The notes under the pieces: generated by a model
What the model was told of the DNA's origin: nothing
The model's database searches: none
What the model saw: the letters and a program-made list of their open reading frames with translations, nothing else
Assembly: GCA_949130495.1 (NCBI GenBank)
Contig: OX422211.1
Coordinates: 337,843,504 to 337,907,503 of the forward strand
DNA from: Sambucus nigra
Lineage: Eukaryota > Streptophyta > Magnoliopsida > Dipsacales > Adoxaceae
DNA: 64,000 bases
Reading direction: 5' to 3'
Shown: positions 47,061 through 59,654 of the stretch, one piece after another
How positions within the stretch are numbered: position 1 is the stretch's first letter
How the letters are laid out: each line of letters opens with the position of its first letter
Position numbers and translations under genes: made by a program

Positions 47061-49187
47061 CATACTAGGTGAAAATGCTGTTTAATTATTCAAGAAATTA
47101 AAATGAATAACTAAACACACATTTAATTAACAAATGGGTATTTACCTTCAAAACAGAGCAAAGTTATTCATCACTTCTCTCAATGTCCAGTGTATAGATA
47201 CCCATTTTAATTTTCTGAAAAATTAAAAGTGAGATGTGGAGATCTTGAAAAAAATTAAAACCTTATAATATAGAAAAATAAAAAATTCTAATTTGATTTT
47301 AAAATTAAAAGAAAGACGTGGAGTTCAAAATTAAAAGCAAGATGTGGAGTTGAAAAGTTGAGAGCGTAGCTGGATAGTGAAAGCTACAAATAGGTAGATC
47401 TGCAAAGTAAGAAAATGTAAGCTAATTAGAACAAAACCCACAAATCAAAACTCTACTAACGCAATTAAGAAACGAAAAAAATACCTATTGAATGATTTTA
47501 ACTTTATTTCAGAAGTGGCACCAATACAAACTAAAACAAAAAAGTCAATTAAAATATGATAAAAGGAATTCCCAATATCATTAAAATATGACACCAATTA
47601 ATTGTCATTCAACGCAGAAAATCTTTGAACTCCCTTGAACCAACCAATCCCAAATAATATAATTAAATGATTCAACCTACGCAACACTAAAAAGGATGTC
47701 AACAACGTTGGTAATTGTTTCTTTGATCACTGAACACTTGGAAAAAAAAGCAACAACGACATATATGAAACCGATTTTCATTAATAAAAAACATATGGAG
47801 AACATAAAATTAACGAAGTTTTTAAAAATTATTGGTCTGAAATCCTTTTTTCAGGACATCCATATAAACCATGGATGAGCAAGTCTAAAACAATCTTTAG
47901 AAACCCCAAATATATAAGTAGCATAACGGAAGTGGTAGATATTTGAGCCACTGAACAATTAATGTTATAAGCCAACCATCCAAAAGATAAAATTTATATC
48001 GACAAAACATTACGTATACACTAACCATAAATACTATGAAATTCTTTACTTTATTAAAGAACGACCATTGAACAAATATGAGAAAAGACGTTAATACTTC
48101 AATTCTAAAATGAGAAAAGATGAATATGAAAAAATAGGTCCCTAGAGAAAATGAGCAAACATAACATATATGAAAAGTCAGAAATTTGATCTACGAATAA
48201 ATCTTAGCATGGCTGTGTATTTTTCTGGTAATGCTTAAAAAGCACGTGAACTTACTAAAACTCAATGAATGCAACACAATATGGTGTAACATGTTCTTTA
48301 AATAAAATAATAAAGCATATAAGAATAATGTTTAAGCATCTCAAATAGTCAATATAATAAAGTCAAGTGTTGCCTTCGCTTTTGGTAGAAAACATGAATT
48401 TCTTAACATGAGAACAAAAGGCATCCCAAATTTAACTATGCTCCGAACTTTATGTATAAAAAAATGATAGAAAATAGTAGATATGCAAAAGAAAAAAAAA
48501 GAAAAAAAAATAAAAGAGAGGTGAAATGGAAAAGTTGACTACCGAAGATGAAATGGCCAAATGTAATTACAAATCTTCTCTATAAAAATGACTTGGATAT
48601 AAGGGGTATTTCTATGTGACACCTTTTGTATTCTTCTCCTTGTGCAACTCATAGATAATCTTGGCCAGAAGAAGAGAAAAGTCTGTCTATCAACAAAAGT
48701 GACATATTAGGTTAGGACTTGTATCAAACACCTATCAACCATTATAAGGAAAAATTAAAGATTCTTTTATCTGCTTAGGAGGAGGAGGAGTTAGCATTAC
48801 GAAAGCTAAACACATATGTGATTGATATGTGTTGTGTATTATATGCAGAAAAATGGAAAAATTAAAAGCATTAAAATAAATCAACCTTGTAAGCATCCAA
48901 GTAACATTATATGATTGATATGTCATTGATATGTGTTGTCTTCCTTGAAACATTCCAAGTAACATTATTTTTTCTTTGATATTAACAAAGAAACCAAGAC
49001 AATTGAATATATAACGAAATATTGGAACAGTTCTTGGAAACGAAAAGTTCCCTGAACTCTAACATTTAGGGGCGAAATGTAAAGTAGATTGAAATGTTAT
49101 AGAATAACCCCAACACACTTTAACCACATATTACCAAAGATAAGATAGTTATAGGCATATTTATACCATCACTGTTATTCCAAGAAT
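47061..49187. other. El-7 interior, AT-rich
   Basis: No gene was recognised. Short imperfect tandem phrases ('aaaattaaaag.gagatgtggag') recur at about 47216-47360. A second local duplication ('gatatgtgttgt', 'ccaagtaacatta') lies at about 48822-48966. Confidence 0.5.
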
Positions 49188-49335
49188 AATGGTAGCAAGC
49201 AGGTGCTGCAGTCCATGTTTAATACACGACACTAATAATGTAAATCCATCCATTTGGTTCAAGATTAATGGCAGCAAGAAGGTTCTATGCTTGACAAATG
49301 ACCCTAATGTTGCAAATCCATCAATTTGGTTCAAA
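49188..49335. repeat. ~75 bp tandem duplication inside El-7
   Basis: The stretch 'aataatggtagcaagcagg' to 'catccatttggttcaag' (49188-49263) is followed by a diverged second copy (49264-49335). Confidence 0.75.
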
Positions 49336-50089
49336 ATCTAACAGAGTACCCTATTTATAAATAGAAATTAGCATCCATTTGCATTCACAGTATCCAAATA
49401 TAACATTGACACCAAAAAAGAAACTTTCATCACAAACACAACCACTGGCATCACAAACACAACAATTGGCATCAAAATTAATAAAGGTTTGCAAAAACAC
49501 ATTTAAGAAATAAATTTTTATAAATGACCTCAAACCTAAGAAAATAAATTGCATAAACAACCCCAAACCCAAACCTCATATAAATAACATTTTTCAAGAA
49601 AACACATAACTTAGTGAATGTATTCAAGTAAGACTGAATTTTTACCTACATGGAGACTTGCAGTTCGTTGGTAGCAAACTAAGTAAAGAATATTAGGCAA
49701 AAAGGTAAATTCTTAGAAAAAAAATATAACAAATTGTTGATAAATTATAATGATATTATACCTGATATGAGCTCCCAAAATTGTGTATACATGTTGTTCG
49801 TTCATAAAAAAATATTGCGAGTAAACCCCAAATATTTTACAACACAGAGTATTTTACAATTCAAACACCATAAAAATTCAACTATAATGCCCAAATCTAT
49901 TATAGTAAATCCCAAATATTCATAAATGTGAAAGATACATCATCCTGCAACTAAAATTTAAACCCAAAAATCGAACCCCGAAATTCCATAAACCCTAAAA
50001 ATCTGCACTTCCAAATTAGGACTGTTAATATGGTAAATGGTTAACATATTAAGAGTCTGAAATTTTAGGGTGTTGAAAACAAAAGGTTT
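49336..50089. other. El-7 interior, AT-rich
   Basis: No gene recognised. Confidence 0.45.
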
Positions 50090-50430
50090 GTGTGTGTGTG
50101 TGTGAGAGAGAGAGAGATAGATAGAGAGATTACCAAGGGGAGGCGGCAATGTGGTGGTGAGGCGGCATCATGGGTTTGAGTGGGCAGAAAATCAGCTCAC
50201 AAAATTGAACCTAAACATGGTTAATTATCAGATCTGAAAAAGGAAGCGTGGGTGTAAGGGATTGGAGGAGACACTAAGGGAGCGTGTGCATGCGTGTGTG
50301 TGTAATATAGGGAGAGATTACATTGAGATGAGGCGACAGCGTCGGGGTGAGGCGACGAAGTGGCGGCGGTGAAGGCAAAGAGGGAACGGGAGATGAAACA
50401 CAATGAGAGGTAGGGTTTTGAGTTCATATT
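50090..50430 (-). other. GC-richer stretch in El-7, possible captured gene piece
   Basis: A (TG)n(AG)n run is followed by 'gagattac...gaggcggc...ggtgaggcg', repeated about 200 bp on, so it is a diverged tandem duplication. On the minus strand 50427-50221 is open for 68 codons (MNSKPYLSLCFISRS..., Ser/Ala/His/Thr-rich), which could be a first-exon or signal-like scrap. No domain is recognisable, and composition alone could explain it. Confidence 0.3.
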
Positions 50431-51566
50431 GTGACATGGCCTTGAAAGTGGGTTTGTAGCGTGGGTTTGAGGTTATGACTTGAAATTAGATCATAAGGAA
50501 GAGAGTACCATTTTATTTTTGGCGGACGTTTAAATTAAAGCTGGACCCCTAGCCTTGTGCTCCTTTTTCTTGAGTGTTCCGACTCATTAGATGTAAATTA
50601 ACTTTTTGACTCAATTTTTAAACTTACCCAAATTTAACATATGAATTGGAAAAATGCCATGTTAGTCACAAATTCTAACTTTCATCGTGAACCCTTGGAT
50701 TGTCATGAATCTTCAAAGTTGAGTTCATCCTCACCCCTACTTAGCTTATCAACTTATGGAATAGTATTTATACTTCTACTCCTTATTATATATATATATA
50801 TATATATACATATATATACCTTTGAAAATACGTATCCCAATGTATGAAATCATTTTATTCCAAAAACGTTACTTAATACTGTTTGTTCCCCATATCTTCA
50901 CAAAATAATGATATTGTCTCATTATGATTAAAACTAACATTCTTCTCATTAACACATCCGGTTTACACACATAACATTTGTTAGAAAATGTTTCGTTTAC
51001 TCAATGTTCATTAACTCACACCAGAGTTACTTAGCCATTACTTAAGACTTTCTTTCAACACACGCTCACATAGTGTTAGAAAATGTTCATTAACATTTAA
51101 AGCATTATACAACACACACTTGTGTTTTACAGGTTTAAACCTCCTTAGCTAGCTTAATTGCCCATTAATTCTACTTGTTTAATCATTTCACTTTTCTAAT
51201 GGATATTAGTCATTATTCTCAATTGACTTGTCCATAATACATTATCGGAACATTTACCATTCACATAAGTTAGGTTGTTTCCATCTTATAGCCCGTTTCT
51301 TATCATATTTTAGATTACATCATTATCTTTGGGATTTAGCCAATAACCACGGACTTTGTGGACTCTCACCATCGATCTCCGCTGCCATATGCTACTGCAG
51401 TTACTTTGGGGTCTTTCACTACTAGGGACATCATGCCCCGCGTAATTATTTCCTATCATCATCCGAGTATTCCATTTTCATTTCAATGTGTTCAACATTA
51501 TTCTAATGTTCACATTAATCAGCTGAAGCCAAAATCCCTAACTTAACCGTCCATTTTTCCATTAAT

Positions 51567-51571
51567 ACTTC
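51567..51571. repeat. El-8 target site duplication, left copy (one mismatch)
   Basis: ACTTC. The right copy at 58019-58023 is ACTTG, and the uninterrupted sister site at 22503-22507 is ACTTG. Confidence 0.8.
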
Positions 51572-52834
51572 TGTAAGGACATAAATTTCCAATGGAGTCC
51601 ATGTATTGTTTTGACTTAATTCCCTGAACAAAACTGTGTTTGTTATATGTCATAGGGAGAATTTTATTTTTTCACGATCTCACTTGGTCTATGACGTATT
51701 GATTAAATTGAAGACATTGCGACAAAGCTTCAAAGAATTACATAATTCCGAAGTTTAATTGGTGCAAGTTTAATCGTCTTCAAAGTTAAATTCATTCTGA
51801 GATCACTCGTGTATGAATGCATATAATTAATGGTGCTTTGAATTATTTTATAAAAGTTAAGGATGTAATTTTTATAAAGAAAAATGTTTTTAAATGTTTT
51901 AAAAACTTTTTTTTAAAGGTTTACACTATGTTTTATGATGATAAGCTCGTAAAAGAGTTTGACATTTTTGAATCTCTCTTTGAAAGGTACGTTTTAAACA
52001 AAAAGTCAAAAAAGTCAAAATTTCGCGTTGTCGTTCAAACGACATCCAATCTCGTTCGAACGAGATGGGATGACGCTCGAACGAGTTCCTCAAGTCGTTC
52101 GAACGACAGATTTTTCGAGGCGGCGTTTAAATCCTATTGAAATAGTGTTTTCCTCATAATTTCGTAGGTGTGAATTATGGAAACTAGTATTCGACCAGAA
52201 ACTTGTTATGCACATGTTTTCTAAGGTTTAAATGTTTTAAACACATCCTTAGAGTTTGCAAAGATCCGAGTTATCATTCTTATATGTTTAAGTGATCTTT
52301 CTGCACCAAAGTTGTTTATTCTACACATTGAACATCAAAGGGTTTTGTGGTGAAGAAAGGAGAAGGACTTCTTGTTCGACATCGTAGAGGAATCAAAGCC
52401 ATTCGGTGGACACCGAGACATACATGGACGCGTGTGTTGTGGACAGGTATCGTGGAAGACAAAATTTCTGCGTGGGCACTATTGAAGAATGATTGAAGAT
52501 CAGAAGGAGCGTCAAGACCCGTGGTGATCGAGTCTTAGTGTAAGGCTATTCTGTCTTTGTAAAACCATTGTTCATAGTGATTGTCTGGCTTGGGCCGTCC
52601 GAGGTTGTTTTTCCGTCTTGGCTTTTTTCCTCGTGCATCCGTCATTGTGAGTATTATTTACTTTACTTTACTTGCTTTAATCACTAGATGCATGTTTAGG
52701 ATTAATCAAGATAAAACTTCTTTACAGTAAGAATTGGGTTTTCACAACTTGGTTTGGGACATAATTAAAAGTTGGATAATTTTTTGGAGAAAAATTGGTT
52801 TGAAAGAAAACACACATATATTGGGCACTCTTCA
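51572..52834 (+). repeat. El-8 5' LTR
   Basis: TGTAAGGACATAAATTT... to ...GGGCACTCTTCA, 1263 bp. It carries about 38 bp (near 52508-52555) missing from the 3' LTR, where a T run stands instead. Confidence 0.93.
52029..52145 (+). promoter_or_regulatory. El-8 5' LTR palindrome cluster and TATA-like box
   Basis: GTCGTTCAAACGAC (near-palindrome, about 52030-52043), CTCGTTCGAACGAG (perfect, 52051-52064), GCTCGAACGAG (about 52075-52085) and GTCGTTCGAACGAC (perfect, 52094-52107) are followed by a TATTGAAATA box. The 3' LTR has the same cluster at 57250-57326 and a better box, TATTTAAATA, at 57354-57363. Confidence 0.6.
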
Positions 52835-52836
52835 AA

Positions 52837-52849
52837 TTGGTATCAGAGC
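52837..52849 (+). other. El-8 primer-binding site
   Basis: TTGGTATCAGAGC, two bases after the LTR. Confidence 0.93.
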
Positions 52850-52893
52850 TAGAAAACATTTTTATTTGTTTTGTGATCCCGAGTGTTTTCAAA

Positions 52894-54811
52894 CATGAAT
52901 TCTGGATATAATGAATTTTCTCGAACTCCTATTTTTTATGGCAGTAATTACACTTATTGGAAGATGAGAATGATATGTTCTTTAAAATCTATTGATGAGC
53001 GTGTTTGGCTTGCAGTTGAGAAAGGTTGGATGCCCCCTGTCACTATTGTAGGTGAGGTCACTAGTTTTAAAGCCTGTTGAGTCGTGGACCGAAACTGAAA
53101 AAAGACTTACACAATAAAATTTTAAGGGTCTGCACGTTATTTCTTCACATTTCACACAACAAGAATATAATAAAATTATGACTTGTGAAACATTAAAAGA
53201 GGCTTGGGATATTTTGACACTCACTCACGAGGGAACTATCATGGTTAGGGCGTCAAAACTTCAAAATCTCACTACACAGTTTGAGACCATTAGGATGTTA
53301 GAGAGTGAGACCTTTGATGAGCTTTATGCTAGGTTGTCCAATATTTTCAACTCGTCGTTTAACCTAGGTGAGAAAATTCCCGACAACCGTGTCATTAAGA
53401 AAATTCTTAGGTCGTTGCCTAGTAGGTTTGATGCGAAAGTGACCATATTAAACTCCTTGGGTAGGTTAGAGTCAACGAAACTATAAGAGATTGTAGGTGA
53501 CTTACAAACCTATGAAATCGACATGATTACCTCCAAGCAAGTGCCTAAAAAAGAAAAGGGTATTTCTTTGAAAACCCAGAAGGAGGAAATTAAAGTTTCA
53601 GATTCCGATTTCGATTTCGATTTTGAGGATGTTGATTTGTTGGCAAAGAAATTTAAAAAAATTATCTAGTTTCCAATGCAATCGAAAGGTGCCAAGAAAT
53701 TTTAAAAATTCAAGAACAACAAAGTAGATCCCACGTCTAAGGATAAGTTTGAGAAGCCTAAGATAGATGAGTCGGATAAGTGTTTTGGGTCTGAGGGGTA
53801 TGGTCACAAGGTTAAAGAGTGTCCCACTAGACTTAAGAAAGAGGGTAAATAACCCATTGTCTATAATGCCACCTTAAGTGATAGTGATCCGGAAGAGGGA
53901 GAGAGTTCCCCCATTGATCGTAACTTTGTTGCATTTATGGCATGTCATGTAAGCGATGGCGATTCTCATGTACATGACACTTCCGAGGAGGTTTTGAGTG
54001 TATCCCGTGTTAGTGAGGGTGAAGAGAGTGACGAGGAGGAGGTTGATGTGAAAGAATTGCAAAATGCGTTTAATGAGTTGTATGCCGAAACGGTGAAGGT
54101 AAAAAAGGCTAAATCAAAATTACAATATAAGTTGAATGACGGTGCCATTGAAAATAATGATATTTTGATTGAGGATCTTAGGGAATGAGAGAAGAAGCTA
54201 GGGAAAAATTAGAGTTTGTGGAGAAAGAGAGAGATAATCTCCGTAGTTTGATGGAGCCCTTGAAAAAGGAAATTTTAGTGTTTGAGGAGTCTAGACATTT
54301 TCTCGAGTCTAGGATTTATGAGTTGGAGGAAAGATTGATAGACTCGTCTAGAGTCAAGTTTGATTTGGAGGCTAGGTCGGAGAAGTTAGATAAGATCCTA
54401 GACACCGTCCAAATTAAGGGAGATATGGGAGGTATAGGTTTTGATGAGAGAGTTGTTCCCATTCCCCCCGCATGTGTGAGAAACACTAGGATGGTTAGAA
54501 AAGGTCCACATATAGGTAATCATTCCCACCACCTCCACACTTGCACATTTTATGGTAGGAAAGGTCACCTTTGGCGTTATTGTTACAACCTTAGACATGC
54601 TCCTAGGAAGTTTAGGAATAAAGTTGCCCCGGTTCCCAAAACCCCCATGCGTCGTTTTACACCTACTTGGGTTAGGAAATCGGATTTAGCGACTTTAGGA
54701 ATTAAAGTTCATGATTCTCACTTGGGTTTGCTTCATGATATATTCATTGCTAGTAGTATGAAATTTGTATCATTTTGTATTATAGTTTTCATTTGTTTGA
54801 GTCCTATTTGA
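52894..54811 (+). pseudogene. El-8 gag (UBN2 type, two knuckles, coiled coil), broken
   Basis: The frame opens at ATG 52894, after the primer-binding site, with FYGSNYTYWKMRM and SIDERVWLAVEKGW, then breaks near 53080. A second frame from about 53178 carries CETLKEAWDILTLTHEGT, KKILRSLPSRF and, past a TAA at 53484, LQTYEIDM. The first knuckle at 53781-53822 reads C-F-G-S-E-G-Y-G-H-K-V-K-E-C, with Ser for the second Cys. An acidic stretch and a coiled coil follow. From 54185 another frame continues the coiled coil with ARSEKLDKIL and holds a second knuckle at 54542-54583 (C-T-F-Y-G-R-K-G-H-L-W-R-Y-C), with Tyr at ligand two. The C-terminus (TWVRKSDLA..., then a hydrophobic tail) ends at 54811 with no pol. 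Confidence 0.87.
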
Positions 54812-56780
54812 AAAATACAAAAAGATTTTGTTTTTTTTTAGAAAACTTTTGAAAAAACAAAAAGATTTTGCTTTATTTGAGTTAAAATATGAAAAGCTAA
54901 AAATATTTTCGGTTTTTGTTTTTGAGTTTACATGTTTGATGTGGCATATTGGTGTGCTTGCACCCCCCATCGTTTCATTATTCATATGGATAGGACATTT
55001 GGTCATTATTATCGATGCTTAGAATGATCTTAACCATTGTTTATATGGGGTTGTTTCGAAGTTGATATGCATTTTGATTTGACTTTGTATATATGCCAAC
55101 ATCGCACACATGCACAGATTTATATAAATGTTTGACTTCTCTTGCATATTTGAATTTGGTGAGGCGTTCTTATCTCAATCTTGTCATCTATGCATAAGTA
55201 AACTTAAGGAGAAGTGGGCATGTAAGAATCGTTTACCGTGAGGATTTAAATTTGGTAAAAATGATGAGTCATTCACGGGAAAGGGCTACAAGAGTTGAAA
55301 ATTAACTCGTTATGAAAGCCACCGTTTAAAAGAGCCCAAAACGAAAATGCAATATGCTAAGAAAAGGTCCAATAAGATTTTCTCTAAGTTGAGAATGCTA
55401 GAAACCTCAAAAGAACTTGAAAAAATATGATATTATTGAGGGAGTCTGGTTAAAGAAAATTTAAATGGGTTTGCACATCTAATCCTAATGTTGAAACATT
55501 GCAATTTGACGCTATTATTTGTAGAATCGTCAAAATTTTGGATTTGTGTGCATGGAGTATGTTTAGTTCATTAACCTCACTCTTTAATTGTCATATGGCT
55601 ACGATAAAGTTTGATGATTTATCGCTGTCAATTAGAGCTTCTTGATCATTTCGATGTGTTGGAATTGTGACTCATTTGTTGTAGTTTCACGCCCATTCAT
55701 TCCATGTCCATGTTTGAGCACATTGGTACTATATTTGCATGTAACTCGCATTTTTAGTTTTTATGAGTTTTTGCAGTTTTGTGTTAAAAGCCTACTGTTT
55801 TAACACTATTTTGATTCTGTCAAGCCCTTCCTGGAATATTTTTGTGGAAATTTTTCACTGAGTAATACTTTATAATATTTCTGGGAAAGTGGGAAATTTT
55901 GGCAGGTCACGCGAAATCGTTTCAATGACAACTCATATCGCGCGAATGAAATATGTACTTCGTTCGAGCGACTTCCTCATCTCATTTGAGCGAGGTCCCT
56001 CGCTCGTTTTATCGACTGGCTTAGAAAATGGCTTCTGATTGGTTTGCAGTCCACTGGTTTAATTTCATATATTTTTGGTATTGCGGGAAGCATTTCTGGA
56101 CTGTTTGGTTTATATGCAGGTTCTTTTATGTTACATATTGGTATTTTGCATATGAGTCCGTTTATCACACCCGATTAATTTGCGATATTCTTTGTGTGAT
56201 TCCTTGGTTTACTAGCTACTGATTTATCATTGCTTGATCATATTTAGATGGTTGTTTCATGATTATCTAGCGGTTTTCAATTCTCAAATTAGTATTAACT
56301 TGATTCAAATTGGTTTCATATTCTCATGCTAGATATTTCATATTGGTTTATCTTTTCACCGTATTGTCTATTCGAGCCAAAAAGGGGGAGAGATGTATGA
56401 GATGTAGGGGGGAATTAGTTGAGCAATACTAGTGATTTATGGATTTACATTTTGTTTGATTATATTTTTTTCAAATTGGTATCAAATAATTGCTCACTTG
56501 TTTCAAATGGTTTGTTCTTATTAGAAATATAAATTGGTATCATTTGTTCCTCCATACTTCATTGGGTATCTGTTTTTCTGTTTAATGTGTGTAGGTATGC
56601 TTCAGCGATTCGAGATTTCAAGTCTACATCACATTCAGACAGTTCATACTTGCTGCTGCTACATATTCTAGTCCATGTCCTGTATTTTTTATTTTGGGTT
56701 TATGGGATGGAATTTAGGCGTCATACGGCTTGACGGCCCGGTTAGGCATTTCACTGGTTTAGTTTGTTCCCGGAATAGTC
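54812..56780 (+). other. El-8 non-coding 3' region with conserved boxes
   Basis: About 2 kb without genes. Box i CACACATGCACA is at 55105-55116, box ii AAAGCCACCGTTTAAAAGAG at 55315-55334, and box iii TTGAGGGAGTCTGGTTAAAG...GTTTGCAC at 55435-55474, in the order seen in El-5 and El-6. A second cluster of CGTTCGAGCGA-type half palindromes lies at about 55908-56012. A second polypurine-like run (aaaaagggggagagatg) is at 56379-56395, and TTGGTATCA words resembling the primer-binding site occur at about 56476 and 56533. Confidence 0.66.
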
Positions 56781-56793
56781 AAAGGGGGAGATT
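56781..56793 (+). other. El-8 polypurine tract
   Basis: 'aaagggggagatt' directly before the 3' LTR. Confidence 0.9.
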
Positions 56794-58018
56794 TATAAGG
56801 ACATAAATTTCCAATTGAGTCCATATATTGTTTTAACTTAATTGCATGAACAAAACTGTGTTTGTAATATGTCGTAGGGAAAATTTTATTTTGTCACGAT
56901 CCCACTTAGTCTATGACGTATTGAACAAATTGAAGACGTTGCGGCAAAGCTTCAAAGAATTACATCATTCTGAAGTTTGATTGGTGCAAGTTTCATTGTC
57001 TTCAAAGTTAAATTCATTCCGAGATCACTCAATTATGAATGCGTATAATTAATGGTGCTTGGAATTATTTTATAAAAGATAAGGATGTAATTTTTATAAA
57101 GAAAAATGTTTTTAAATGTTTTAAAACTGTTTTAAAGGTTTACACTACTTTTTATGATGATAAGCTCGTAAAAGAGTTTGACATTTTTGGATCTCTCTTT
57201 GGAAGAGACGTTTTAAACAAAAAGTCAAAAAAGTCAATTTTTCGCGCTGTCGTTCAAACGACATCCAATCTCGTTCGAACGAGATGGGATGTCTATCGAA
57301 CGAGTTCCTCAAGTCGTTCGAACGACAAATTTTTCGAGGTGGCGTTTAAATCCTATTTAAATAGTGTTTTCCTCATAATTTCATAGGTGTGCATTCTAAA
57401 AAATAGTATTCAGCTAGAAACTTGTTTTGCACATGTTTTCTAAGGTTTAAAAGTTTTAAACACATCCTTAGAGTTTGCAAAGATCCGAGTTATCATTCTT
57501 ATATATTTAAGTGATCTTGTTGCACTAAAGTTGTTTGTTATACACATTAAACATCAAAGGGTTTTGCGGTGAAGAAAAGAGAATGAATTCTTGTTCGACA
57601 TCGTAGACGAATCAAAGCCATTCGGTGGACACCGAGACATACGTGAACGCGTGTGTTATGGACAGGTATCGTGGAAGATGAAATTTATGCGTGGGCACTA
57701 TTGAAGAACGGTTGAATATCAGAAGGAGGTTTTTTTTGTAAAACCATTGTTCATAGTGATTGTCTGGCTTGGGTTGTCCGAGGTTGTTTTCCCATTTTGG
57801 GTTTTTTTCTCGTACATCCGACATTATGAGTATTCTTTACTTTACTTTACTTTACTTCCTTTAATCACTAGATGCATGTTTAGGATTAATCAAGATAAAA
57901 CACGTTTAAAGTAAGAATTGGGTTTTCACAACTTGGTTTGGGGCATAATTAAAAGTTGGATAATTTTTCGAAGAAAATTTGGTTTGAAAGCAAACACACA
58001 TATATTGGGCACTCTTCA
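56794..58018 (+). repeat. El-8 3' LTR
   Basis: 1225 bp. It starts TATAAGG (5' LTR TGTAAGG) and ends GCACTCTTCA. Confidence 0.92.
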
Positions 58019-59234
58019 ACTTGAAAATTTGTTTCTTTCTTCTTTAAGTCCTTTATTCACACATACGTTGATTTTATATGAAAAACCGTTGCCTCCTTAG
58101 GAATTAATACAATTTCACCCACACTAGTGTAAAAATATTCCTCAACATTTTTATGAAAGTAAATGTGACAACCCGCTCCAAATAATAACGGGTGGCCATC
58201 CCTATACTACATAAATCAGGTATCTCAGATGGTACAGTCTCAACATCAACAACTAAACACAGTAATATAAGGCTAACTACCCGAAATCATAAAGTGCGAA
58301 TCGCCAAAAAATTAAAACTTTTATATTACAACAACAACAAAACCAATAATGCATACACCCAACAATAAACATCTATCTAAAATGTGGAAAGTGCATGTTC
58401 CAGATAATGAAAGAGTACAATACATTGTACAACAAAAATCTCAACAATGAAATACCCGAATATGTTGTCGGGTAACAGACAATACAATAATCAGATAATT
58501 AAAAGATGAAAGTGTTAATCTATAACACTTGAATACTAACTCAATACAACTGAATCCTAATCTAGATATACAAAGATAGGAATCGACTAAAACCAAGTGC
58601 CGCAACAGTCCGCTACTGCCACAGCTCCATAAATCCTGAATGGAGGAATAAAAAGGCGTCCTTGCGGGGGAACACCTGAAGGAATACAATATATATGCAT
58701 GGGGGAGGAGAAATATAAATGGGTCAGAACCCGAGTGTGAAAAACAGTTTATAGCAAGTGTATTAAAATGCATAATAATTATAAATCCATTATTACATGA
58801 TTTAGCTGGAATCGAACACTCCCAAAAACTTCAACTCACCTCTCATCTAAAGCGCGCCCTAAGAGGATGCACGTGACTCCAAAAAGGATGTTCGATTCTA
58901 ATTAGGTAAGAGGATTCTAACTTAAACCCAAATAAAGTATTTAAGTGAAACCATCTAACCTATCACCCGATTCTACACCTAGTCCATTTCTAATAGTTAT
59001 AAATATTAACTTTAATATAAACGTTACGCTTATCTTTATAATGTTCTTTTGTTGAACATAAAAAGTTACGTGATCCTATCATGCTACATCATCACAATAC
59101 ATAAACAATATCATGTACTATATTTATTCTAGTGATGCTCAAATAGGGCAAGAAACCATATATATAAATAATAATAGATGAGTTATTAGCATCAAGAACT
59201 AAGGACTAAACTCCTCCCAATTTTCAACACGGTA

Positions 59235-59654
59235 CTGCGTTTCGTGCGCGGGACGTCTCGCCGAAGCGAAATCCAAACAAGGAACCCCCCCGTTACACTA
59301 CTCCTGACCGTATCGATCCTCGGGGCTCATTATGCTCTCAATACAACATGAATGTAACTCAAATGATTAGTATCCAATTTTAATTAATTAAATATTCCCA
59401 ATTCTCAACAGTACACGGCGTTTCATGCGTGGGACGTCTCGCCGAAGCGAAATCCAAACAAGGAACCCCCCCGTTACACTACTCTTGGCACTATCGATCG
59501 TCGGGTTAGGTGATAGATATATAATATAATATAATAATTAGCATTAAGGACTAAACTTATCCCCAAGTTCCAACATTACACTGCGGTTTGTGCGTGGGAC
59601 GTCTCGCCGAAGCGAAATCCAAACAAGGAACCCCCCCGATACACTAATCCTGGC
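59235..59654. repeat. Three copies of a ~75 bp conserved block in El-9 LTR
   Basis: Blocks at 59235-59313, 59417-59496 and 59582-59654 share 'gggacgtctcgccgaagcga', then aatccaaacaaggaaccccccc and a tacacta end, separated by diverged AT-rich spacers (period 182 and 165 bp). A fourth copy lies in the internal region at 62015-62085. Confidence 0.88.

Larger units (their letters stand above)
45608..50591 (-). mobile_element. El-7: ~5 kb insertion with a Helitron-like 3' end
   Basis: The sister LTR goes from the microsatellite straight into 'cctttgaaaatac' (21760), while here about 5 kb intervene. At the left edge the minus strand ends with a hairpin (stem CCGTG/CACGG, 45620-45637), an 8 bp spacer, then CTAG (45608-45611) followed by T, the layout of a plant Helitron 3' end. 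The right (5') end is uncertain; TC before an A lies at 50590-50591 but no strong terminal motif was seen. No Rep/helicase is encoded, so it would be non-autonomous. The interior holds GC-rich stretches unlike the rest of the window, perhaps captured gene pieces. Confidence 0.42.
51572..58018 (+). mobile_element. El-8: gag-only Ty1/copia element
   Basis: LTRs of 1263 and 1225 bp, an iMet primer-binding site, one gag-like coding region, a 2 kb non-coding tail and a polypurine tract. Protease, integrase, RT and RNase H are absent: the coding part stops shortly after the second zinc knuckle, where El-6 goes on into protease. This matches the gag-only class described in plants (TR-GAG). It would need Pol from a relative such as an El-6-like element. 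It is inserted in the right LTR of El-4 with a nearly perfect 5 bp duplication. Confidence 0.92.

Noticed and set aside
46671..47072. 133-codon Pro/His/Ser-rich frame with a Gly-rich frame on the other strand
   Set aside because: It results from the C-rich minisatellite; no domain and no conserved start context.
50221..50427. Host gene first exon on the minus strand
   Set aside because: 68 codons without a domain in a duplicated GC-rich stretch; kept only as a possible captured fragment.
59235..59654. CRISPR-like or satellite array
   Set aside because: Only three blocks, with long spacers that are themselves related AT-rich DNA; they are inside an LTR.
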